Source: an uncultured Clostridia bacterium | Lineage (GTDB): Bacteria > Bacillota > Clostridia > Christensenellales > UBA1242 | Direction of reading: 5' to 3' | Assembly (NCBI GenBank): GCA_946487985.1 | Contig: CAMLUY010000005.1 | Coordinates: 1-19,436, forward strand | DNA length: 19,436 nucleotides | Shown: positions 14,047 to 19,436 of the stretch, one piece after another | How positions within the stretch are numbered: the stretch's first letter is position 1 | Layout of the letters: every line of letters begins with the position of its first letter | Program-made: the position numbers and the translations under genes | The notes under the pieces: model-generated | What the model saw: only the letters and a program-made list of their open reading frames with translations | What the model was told of the DNA's origin: nothing | The model's database searches: none

Positions 14047-14355
14047 ATGGACGATTACGTTGCGTACCTGAAACGCAGAATGATGGTGGCAAGGCTGATG
14101 GGCATTCTTGCCTGCCTTGTGGCTATTGCTGGGATTTTACTGAAATATTTTAATTTGATAAATGAGTGGCTTTGCATTATCAGCATTGCATATGCGATGG
14201 GAACGATTTTTGCATCAAACAGCAATTTGCAAGACATACGCGTTGGCAATCCTTGGCAAAGAGTGAACGCTCTTGCTGCCGCACTTTTATATGTTTTCGT
14301 GATTTTCTTGATTGCATATGGCTTTGCAGAAGGACTCATTACAACTCAGTTTTAA
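14047..14355 (+). CDS. Small three-helix membrane protein, unknown
   Basis: A 102-residue protein; start at ATG 14047 with AGAGGAG 4 bases upstream rather than ATG 14026. A basic N-terminus (MDDYVAYLKRRMMVAR) is followed by three hydrophobic segments, about residues 17-36, 44-60 and 78-97, separated by a short polar loop SNLQDIRVGNPWQR. No family recognised. It has its own promoter and a strong terminator, so it is a single-gene unit. Confidence 0.7.
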   Translation: MDDYVAYLKRRMMVARLMGILACLVAIAGILLKYFNLINEWLCIISIAYAMGTIFASNSNLQDIRVGNPWQRVNALAAALLYVFVIFLIAYGFAEGLITTQF

Positions 14356-14365
14356 AAAACGATTA

Positions 14366-14408
14366 AAAAAGCCGATGACTGTTATCATAGACAGCATCGG
14401 TTTTTTGC
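14366..14408. terminator. Bidirectional terminator between two convergent genes
   Basis: CCGATG (14372-14377) pairs with CATCGG (14395-14400), with inner CTGT/ACAG, and has A-run and T-run on both sides, serving the small membrane gene (+) and the coiled-coil gene (-). Confidence 0.9.
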
Positions 14409-14415
14409 TGAAAAA

Positions 14416-15516
14416 TTAAAAGTAGCCCTCGATTCGGCTTAAAAAGTGGCTGGTGTTTCCGCTGGTGCCCTGTGTCCTTTCAACTGTGCCATCTGTATTG
14501 ATGGTGATTGTGCCAGTGTAGGCCACTTGAATTCTGTTGAGCGCAAGCGGAATGTTGACTTTCATAAAGTACAATTTTGATGCGTTAGAGTTTGACGCAA
14601 GCATCAAGAAGTCGGCTTTTTCGCGATTTGTAAGCTTGACATAATATTGCGCGCCCATGCCTCCCAAAGTTGCGAAAAATCTCAGCCCGGTATATTTGGT
14701 CAAATCGAAATTTCGCTGTACGCCGCCAAGCCAGCCGCCTGTGTAGCCGAATGAAATGTTTTCATCCGTGCTTGCCCTGTCAAACAGGACATCAAAACTT
14801 AGTGCTGACGAGCCGCCAGCCAAAGAGTCGACCTGGTCTTCAAGATCTGACACTCGTGTTGTCAGGCTGGGAAGGTCAGTGTTGACAGTACTCTCCACAG
14901 CATTGAGGTCGGTTTCCATAGAGGTGACCTTGTTTGACAACGCAATCATGTTCGTGTATTGACCGCTCTGCTCATAGCTGATTTCAGACACTGATGCGCT
15001 CAGCTCGGTAAAGTCAGTTGACATTTCTGAAAACTGTGTCTGTAAATTGCTTACCGTTGTTGGCAGGCTGCTCAGCGATGACAGACTGGTCTCTGCCGTG
15101 CTTACCCGCGATGAAAGGTCAGACAGGTCGTCTTCGCAGTCTGAAACCGCAGTTTGCAACGATGACAGACTGCTTGAAACTCCGCCGACCTGATTAGTAA
15201 GAGAAGTTATGCTTTCAGATTGACCGCTGACCTGACTGCTGAGTGAGGAAATATCACTTGCCTGTCCGCTTAATTGGGTTTGAAGCGAAGTGGTGGTGCT
15301 TTGCAGATTGGTAATATTGGTGTTCACCGATGAGAGTGAGCTTTCGAGCGCGGCGATTGCACTTTCACATTCGTCAAGTGCCGTTTCCAGCGCTGTGATG
15401 GCTGAGCTTGAACCGCCACCTTCACTGATCATTTGCATAAGCCGCGGCAGCATGACGCGGGAGATGTGCCACAGCTCTTTTTTGAGTTTTTCAATATCTT
15501 CATAGATGTTGTTCAT
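14416..15516 (-). CDS. Long coiled-coil, fibre-like protein with C-terminal globular domain
   Basis: A 366-residue protein with no signal peptide or membrane segment. Residues about 38-240 are a Ser/Thr/Leu-rich heptad region full of repeats such as LSSLSSQVSGQSESITSL and SLSSLQTAVSDCEDDLSDL, a long parallel coiled coil. Residues about 247-366 are beta-rich with Gly and aromatic residues (SFDVLFDR, GYTGGWLGG, GLRFFATLGG) and end in HFLSRIEGYF. Stalk plus globular tip is the layout of phage tail fibres and baseplate receptor-binding proteins, but there are no other phage genes beside it. ATG 15516 has AGGAG 8 bases upstream and its own near-consensus promoter. Possible roles are a domesticated fibre, a contractile-injection tip or a surface filament; none is shown. 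Confidence 0.6.
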   Translation of the reverse strand: MNNIYEDIEKLKKELWHISRVMLPRLMQMISEGGGSSSAITALETALDECESAIAALESSLSSVNTNITNLQSTTTSLQTQLSGQASDISSLSSQVSGQSESITSLTNQVGGVSSSLSSLQTAVSDCEDDLSDLSSRVSTAETSLSSLSSLPTTVSNLQTQFSEMSTDFTELSASVSEISYEQSGQYTNMIALSNKVTSMETDLNAVESTVNTDLPSLTTRVSDLEDQVDSLAGGSSALSFDVLFDRASTDENISFGYTGGWLGGVQRNFDLTKYTGLRFFATLGGMGAQYYVKLTNREKADFLMLASNSNASKLYFMKVNIPLALNRIQVAYTGTITINTDGTVERTQGTSGNTSHFLSRIEGYF

Positions 15517-15536
15517 GAGTTTTTCTCCTTTACCAA

Positions 15537-15565
15537 ATTGTAAAGCAGAAAAAGCGAGATATCAA
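15537..15565 (-). promoter_or_regulatory. Promoter of the coiled-coil gene
   Basis: On the minus strand TTGATA (15565-15560), a 17-base spacer and TACAAT (15542-15537), giving a leader of about 14 bases containing the AGGAG site. Confidence 0.65.
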
Positions 15566-15593
15566 TCTTTACTGCCAAATATTTTTGAAATAT

Positions 15594-15657
15594 AAAAAAA
15601 GAGGGCTTTGTTCACCCGTATTAATGGTGTGGATGCGTGAAAAGCCCTCTTTTTTTC
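15594..15657 (-). terminator. Terminator of the GNAT gene
   Basis: GAGGGCTTT (15601-15609) pairs with AAAGCCCTC (15641-15649); inner TTCAC/GTGAA extends the stem; the minus strand then has TTTTTTT. T-runs lie on both sides, so it could act in either direction. A second hairpin, CTGCCAA/TTGGCAG (15657-15679) followed by ATGCTTTTTT, faces the plus strand. Confidence 0.8.
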
Positions 15658-15748
15658 TGCCAATTTTACAGCTTGGCAGATGCTTTTTTGAGGAAATAAA
15701 ATGATTTTTTTGCAAAATGTTGCTGTATATGCAAGGTTTTTTGGTGAA

Positions 15749-16468
15749 TTAAACGTCCCGCTCTTGGTTTTCGTTGTTGTTTTCGCAGGAATTTTCCTGT
15801 TGTCTGCTTTCATCGGCCTTTGGCTGTTTGTCGGCGTTTTTGTCGGTTATTTCTTTTTGCGCACTGTCAGTATCAATGGTTACATTGCTGAAAAGGCGAT
15901 AGTCCTTGATTGCCAATCTGTGCTTTGGGTTTGCAAGCACCAGTTTTTTGTATACAATCGAGTGGTTGAACGCGTTGTCATATTGAATGGTATATCCATG
16001 CTTGTCATAAAAAGGCCTTGCAAACTTGCCCAGCCTTCCCATTGGCAGATAGCAGCCCTCAATGAACGACGCCTGCGCAGCATCAGCGATGCTTTCGAAC
16101 TCTGTAATCATCAGTGAGCCAACGCCCAGGCCTTGATACTCGTCTGCGAGTACAGAGATGTAGAGTAGGTATGCCTCGTGCCCTCTGTATTCAAGATTGT
16201 ACTTCAAAATACCGACTTCTTGGTCGTGGCTGTTGTGCACGCGAATGCTGTAAAAGTCCAGCGATTTATCGATACCATACCTTTCTTTGGCAAAATGCAC
16301 AGAAAGAGGCTCGCCTGTTTTTGGCAAAATCACTTCCTTCTTGCCAAAGCTGATTCGCATGACGAAATCCTTGCCAGCTTTGCCAAATCTACGGCGCAGG
16401 CCATGCTCAATAGTCCCTGGCTGATAAAAATTTTTTGTTACTTCTTCTTTACAAACGGGATTTGACAT
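15749..16468 (-). CDS. GNAT family acetyltransferase with disordered tail
   Basis: A 239-residue protein. Residues about 60-180 form a GNAT fold: beta strands FYSIRV and VGILKYNLEYRG, then the acetyl-CoA binding motif YISVLADEYQGLGVGSLMIT (R/QxxGxG/A type) and FYDKHGYTIQYD near the end. Substrate unknown. The C-terminal 45 residues (from about TIDTDSAQKE on) are almost entirely Asp, Glu, Lys, Gln, Asn and Ser, an acidic disordered tail unusual for a GNAT. ATG 16468 has AAGGG about 7 bases upstream. It is transcribed from a perfect sigmaA promoter with a structured leader, divergent from the guanylate kinase gene. Confidence 0.8.
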   Translation of the reverse strand: MSNPVCKEEVTKNFYQPGTIEHGLRRRFGKAGKDFVMRISFGKKEVILPKTGEPLSVHFAKERYGIDKSLDFYSIRVHNSHDQEVGILKYNLEYRGHEAYLLYISVLADEYQGLGVGSLMITEFESIADAAQASFIEGCYLPMGRLGKFARPFYDKHGYTIQYDNAFNHSIVYKKLVLANPKHRLAIKDYRLFSNVTIDTDSAQKEITDKNADKQPKADESRQQENSCENNNENQERDV

Positions 16469-16496
16469 GATTCACCCTTTTTTTAGATAAATTCCA

Positions 16497-16527
16497 AGCA
16501 GCGAAGTTGCATCCAGAAAACGCTGCT
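16497..16527 (-). promoter_or_regulatory. Hairpin in the 5' leader of the GNAT gene
   Basis: Perfect 7-bp stem AGCAGCG (16497-16503) and CGCTGCT (16521-16527) within the transcribed leader, about 10 bases downstream of the -10 and 29 bases upstream of the ATG. No T-run follows, so it is not a terminator; it may stabilise or regulate the mRNA. Confidence 0.4.
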
Positions 16528-16536
16528 AGTGGTCTT

Positions 16537-16565
16537 ATTATATATTCAAAATACCTCATTGTCAA
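16537..16565 (-). promoter_or_regulatory. Perfect-consensus sigmaA promoter of the GNAT gene
   Basis: TTGACA (16565-16560), a 17-base spacer and TATAAT (16542-16537) on the minus strand: exact consensus hexamers and spacing, so strong expression is expected. Confidence 0.8.
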
Positions 16566-16595
16566 TATCAAATTTTTGTAATTTGCATGCGCCGC

Positions 16596-16624
16596 TTTAC
16601 AATTTGGGCGGTTTTTGCTATTAT
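16596..16624 (+). promoter_or_regulatory. Promoter of the guanylate kinase operon
   Basis: TTTACA (16596-16601), a 17-base spacer and TATTAT (16619-16624), 23 bases before the ATG at 16648, which has AAAGGAG upstream. Confidence 0.65.
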
Positions 16625-16647
16625 ATCAGTAAAAAAAGGAGCAAAAT

Positions 16648-17214
16648 ATGTTTATTGCAATGTCTGGCATTTCGGCAAGCGGCAAAAACACGGTAATGCA
16701 GAAGCTGATTGAAAGGCGACCAAACGCCAAGGTTTTGCTGCGCTCGTCATGCACTACGCGTCCGCCGCGGGAAAGCGATGGCGATTTTCAAACCTATCTA
16801 TATCTGACAAAAGAGGAGTTCGAGCGCGGCATTGCTGAGGGCAGGTTTATTGAATACGAGCTGGTGCACGACAACTACTACGGTACGGTGAAAGCCGCTT
16901 TTGAAGAAGTCATCGCCCACCCAGAAAACGAATATATTCGCGACATTGATGTCAAGGGCACTGAAAACATCAAAAAATATCTTGCGGGCAAGGCAAAAGT
17001 GGTTACAATTTTTCTTGACGCGCCAGACGATGTGCTTGCCGAGCGTTTGCGCGCACGCGGCGAAAGCCCTGAAAAGATTGCGCTGCGCCTGTCGCGTGGA
17101 GGACTTGAACGAAGCTACAAGGACAAATATGACCTTGTCATTGAAAACATAGATTTAAATACTACCTTGCAGATTATCAATGATTTTATTGACAAAAGGC
17201 GGGGAAGCAAATGA
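16648..17214 (+). CDS. gmk: Guanylate kinase-like protein
   Basis: A 188-residue nucleotide kinase that would convert GMP and ATP to GDP and ADP. P-loop GISASGKNT (residues 7-15) has Asn in place of the usual Ser before Thr. The GMP-binding part is present: SCTTRPPRESDGDFQTY, EGRFIEYELVHDNYYGT and RDIDVKG, followed by the lid RLRARGESPEKIALRLSRG. Length and order match Gmk. The usual GVDYHF/GVDYFF after the TTRPPR motif reads GDFQTYLYL, so this is a divergent member; a second, canonical gmk elsewhere is possible. The last 4 bases (ATGA) overlap the next gene's start, so the two are translationally coupled. Confidence 0.85.
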   Translation: MFIAMSGISASGKNTVMQKLIERRPNAKVLLRSSCTTRPPRESDGDFQTYLYLTKEEFERGIAEGRFIEYELVHDNYYGTVKAAFEEVIAHPENEYIRDIDVKGTENIKKYLAGKAKVVTIFLDAPDDVLAERLRARGESPEKIALRLSRGGLERSYKDKYDLVIENIDLNTTLQIINDFIDKRRGSK

Positions 17215-18623
17215 GAAATGTAGTCGCTGTTCCAAATCAAAAGCGCCATACACATAAAATTTTGGCAATTCTACTTGGTATCATTTTTGTATTGATGACG
17301 GCTGTCTTAGTAATCTTTTCGGTCAATACTCTCAGCCTAAAAGTAGAAGATGTGCAAGAGGTTTATGGTACAATCACTGATGTTAGGAAGAGGCAAAGCG
17401 CATACATATTAACCATGGAAGGAGAGGAGTATAGGCTTTTACCTGTGGTAGCAGGTGAGGCAGACGAAGACCTGATCCAGGCTATTATCGGACAGAGTGC
17501 AACGCTGTATATCTATCCGCAGGGCGAGGATGGCGATATTCTCGGCTTTTCAACATCTGTCTATTCGATAGAAAAAGAGCAAGGTGTCAAGCTTTTAAAA
17601 GACAATGCCGTTATCGGTTGCTGTATATTTGGTGTAATAACGATTATTTCTCTAGCCTTTGAGATTTTTTATCTTGTAAAATTTTTAAAAGAAAAGGATA
17701 TCGTGCGGGGCGACGTTTTCAAACTCATGAACACTCGCCAGCTAATAATATCGCAGCCAAGACAGCACTACCTAAAGCTTTCTATGTTGCCACTTATCTT
17801 TGCGCTTGTTTTTATGGTTCCAATGTGCATTTATAGCGAAACCGAAAGTGCGCTCTTTTATGTATTTTTAGGTCTATTTTTAGGTTGTGTTTTGGGTTGC
17901 ATAATTTTAATGCTGTCCTTCTTGCCTGTTATCAGGAAAAAAGAAATTGAGATGGCTGACAAGGCGCTTGATACTCTTTCGTCAGAAGAAAACTTTAATG
18001 CGGAGCACAACAATATAGTTATGGATGTTGGCAACCTTCTTGCTTATAGTGTTGAGTCAAATGGGCTAAGATATCGAGAAGAGAATGAGGTCGACTTTAT
18101 AGTCAACGCTATTAAAAACGACCTGCCCGAAGGCGAGGGCATCGAAGAGTATCGCGCTATGATTAGAGAGGGCATTCGCGAAAGAAAAAATAGCCCGCCA
18201 GAGCAAAGCAAGAAGGCAAGAAGAAAGGCTGATGTAAACTACGCCGAAGGTAGCACCCTTGTTGAAGAGACGCTTCTGCCATATGAAGAACTAAATCTCA
18301 CTACAAAGGTTTGCTTTCGTCATGCAAATGATCTTATGGATATTTTTATATGCTCTAATTTAAGAGAGGAGCAATTTCCTACCTTGAAGAATGATATTTT
18401 TTTAGAGCTGACTTATGACTTATATCATTATATTAAAAAATATAATATTAAGGTGGAAGGGCTAGATTATTGTCTTGAAAACAGAAAAACGCTTATGGAA
18501 AAATATTGCAAATGTTTTTCTAGTGGCAAAGAGTTTGTTTATGTCGAATTTTCAGACGACGGTGAAGAGCAGCTTTTTAAAGAAAATAAAGAAAAAATAA
18601 AAAACAAAAAGAATTTAAAATAA
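17211..18623 (+). CDS. Four-helix membrane protein with large cytoplasmic C-terminal domain, unknown
   Basis: A 470-residue protein of no family I recognise. Hydrophobic helices lie at about residues 17-38, 131-155, 190-208 and 214-239. Residues about 43-118 form a small extracytoplasmic beta-rich domain (DVQEVYGTITDVRKRQSAYI...GQSATLYIYPQG), like an OB- or SH3-type barrel. After the last helix comes a charged region with a KKARRKAD patch and a final domain of about 110 residues (YEELNLTTKVCFRHANDLMD, YCLENRKTLMEKYCKCFSSG) ending in a Lys-rich tail. ATG 17211 overlaps the guanylate kinase stop. Base composition becomes more AT-rich toward the 3' end. A strong terminator closes the unit. Confidence 0.7.
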   Translation: MRNVVAVPNQKRHTHKILAILLGIIFVLMTAVLVIFSVNTLSLKVEDVQEVYGTITDVRKRQSAYILTMEGEEYRLLPVVAGEADEDLIQAIIGQSATLYIYPQGEDGDILGFSTSVYSIEKEQGVKLLKDNAVIGCCIFGVITIISLAFEIFYLVKFLKEKDIVRGDVFKLMNTRQLIISQPRQHYLKLSMLPLIFALVFMVPMCIYSETESALFYVFLGLFLGCVLGCIILMLSFLPVIRKKEIEMADKALDTLSSEENFNAEHNNIVMDVGNLLAYSVESNGLRYREENEVDFIVNAIKNDLPEGEGIEEYRAMIREGIRERKNSPPEQSKKARRKADVNYAEGSTLVEETLLPYEELNLTTKVCFRHANDLMDIFICSNLREEQFPTLKNDIFLELTYDLYHYIKKYNIKVEGLDYCLENRKTLMEKYCKCFSSGKEFVYVEFSDDGEEQLFKENKEKIKNKKNLK

Positions 18624-18669
18624 AAATTGTTCAATAAATTTAAGTTTAAAAACAAATAAAATAAAAACA

Positions 18670-18708
18670 AAAAAGAGGATTATTTAAAAAATATTTATCC
18701 TCTTTTTA
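18670..18708 (+). terminator. Terminator of the guanylate kinase / membrane protein unit
   Basis: AAAAAGAGGAT (18670-18680) pairs with ATCCTCTTTTT (18697-18707), with an AT-rich loop, about 46 bases after the stop codon. Confidence 0.8.
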
Positions 18709-18754
18709 ATTTTATCAATATTATTTTTTTTAATTTTTTTGAAATATTTTTGAT

Positions 18755-18828
18755 TTGACAAAATTTAAAGCAATATTCATTTTATCGACATTTTTTTGCT
18801 AAGCGGGTAAAACCTGTTGCTTTATAAT
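18755..18828 (+). promoter_or_regulatory. Candidate control region of the SpoIIE-like gene
   Basis: TATAAT at 18823-18828 lacks a recognisable -35 at normal spacing (TAAGCG). Upstream are TTTGACA (18754-18760) and ATCGACA (18784-18790), each one mismatch from the 0A-box complement TTCGACA. Bacillus spoIIE likewise uses 0A boxes with a non-standard sigmaA promoter; the parallel is suggestive only. Confidence 0.3.
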
Positions 18829-18844
18829 TGATTATGGAGTTATT

Positions 18845-19436
18845 ATGAAGGGCAAGTTAAAGTATTTATTGATGTTTTTGTGTTTTACGCTGTTGTTTTT
18901 TATTTTGTCAAAGGCTAAAATATATGGCGACATTATGCCTTTTGCCTTTCCAATGCTTTTTGCACTTGCTTGGGCGAACCAAAAAGTGTGGCTGCTTGCA
19001 CCTGCATTTTTAGCTGGCGTTGTCATCAATTTTCACTCTTTTGAGGGTGTAATATCCGCGCTGGTGACGGTACTGTTTTTGGTAGTGCCCTATTACATAC
19101 ACCTGCTGGTAAAAAAGCCAATGAAAAAGTGGGAGCTGTTCACCTTTGCCGGTCTTTCGCAGACGGGCAGCCTGATATTCTGGATTTTGTCAGGCACAAG
19201 CCCTGTCGTAATCGCTTGCAACATCTTGCTGGGCTTGTCCTTTCTTTTCGCCTGCTTGGGCATTTTCGAGCCGCTGCTGCTGCGCGGCTTTACATACAAA
19301 ATTACAACCCTTGAAATTGTATGTGCTGGCGTAGTGACTATGGCTTTTGCCGCAGGACTGTCACAATGCGACATCTATGGCTTTTCGGTCCTCAAACTGT
19401 TTGTCTGCCTGGCGCTGCTTGCGGTCAACTTCTCGT
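18845..19436 (+). CDS. spoIIE: SpoIIE-like membrane protein, 5' part
   Basis: An open frame from ATG 18845 (GGAG 5 bases upstream) to the window edge: 197 codons without a stop. The visible protein is nearly all membrane helices joined by short loops: MKGKLKYLLMFLCFTLLFFI, then KIYGDIMPFAFPMLFALAWA, LLAPAFLAGVVIN, then further hydrophobic segments. The segment (L/Y)GDxxPFAxPxxxA resembles the start of the ten-helix membrane part of stage II sporulation protein E, whose C-terminal PP2C phosphatase activates sigmaF in the forespore. The phosphatase domain would lie outside the window, so the identification depends on the N-terminal membrane region only; another polytopic membrane protein is possible. 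Confidence 0.55.
   Translation, partial: MKGKLKYLLMFLCFTLLFFILSKAKIYGDIMPFAFPMLFALAWANQKVWLLAPAFLAGVVINFHSFEGVISALVTVLFLVVPYYIHLLVKKPMKKWELFTFAGLSQTGSLIFWILSGTSPVVIACNILLGLSFLFACLGIFEPLLLRGFTYKITTLEIVCAGVVTMAFAAGLSQCDIYGFSVLKLFVCLALLAVNFS

Noticed and set aside
15701..16117. Plus-strand 138-residue frame with a hydrophobic start
   Set aside because: Antisense to the GNAT gene, whose acetyl-CoA motif is unmistakable; the hydrophobicity arises from the complement of the acidic/polar tail.
1..19436. CRISPR array, tRNA or rRNA genes, insertion sequences
   Set aside because: No regularly spaced repeats, tRNA TpsiC-arm consensus, rRNA signature or transposase motif was seen in reading both strands.

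Overview
The window looks like chromosome of an endospore-forming, low- to mid-GC Clostridia-type Bacillota, probably an uncultured lineage. The main clues are a spo0A gene, a CwlD-type cortex amidase and the 5' end of a SpoIIE-like membrane gene. Other support comes from a DegV/FakB lipid-binding protein, AGGAGG-type ribosome sites, sigmaA-type promoters and many hairpin-plus-T-run terminators. The stop codons used (TGA as well as TAA/TAG) fit genetic code 11. No tRNA, rRNA, CRISPR array or transposase was seen.

Layout. 1-151 (-): 5' end of trpS, running off the left edge. 322-2121 (+): lipoprotein with Ig-like domains and a beta-helix. 2361-5405 (+): a two-gene unit encoding paralogous mTERF-like helical-repeat proteins, each with nine exact 36-residue units, one short unit and a conserved C-terminal domain, closed by a terminator. 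This is the most unusual content of the window. 5586-6341 (-): spo0A whose receiver has Glu at the phospho-acceptor position, behind a 500-base upstream region with a 0A box and a 21-bp-spaced direct repeat. 6843-8377: degV (-) and a TetR-family regulator (+) diverging from a shared palindrome. 8541-9154 (-): an unknown gene readable as one protein only through a -1 shift at an A-AAA-AAG heptamer. 9304-9990 (-): the cwlD-like amidase. 10139-11752 (+): an AT-rich accessory patch that looks like a decayed toxin gene followed by immunity-like genes. 11891-14355 (+): SH3-like membrane protein, Smr-domain protein, PflX-type radical SAM protein and a small membrane protein. 14416-16468 (-): a coiled-coil fibre-like protein and a GNAT acetyltransferase. 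16648-18623 (+): guanylate kinase overlapping a membrane protein gene. 18845 to the end (+): SpoIIE-like N-terminal membrane region, cut by the right edge.

Working together. Sporulation functions (Spo0A, CwlD, SpoIIE-like) are scattered between housekeeping and accessory genes rather than forming one operon. TetR and DegV probably form a small autoregulated fatty-acid-related pair. The mTERF-like pair and the toxin/immunity patch are the accessory parts, and both end in terminators with nearly the same stem sequence. All assignments come from reading the sequence and remembered family motifs; no database search was run.
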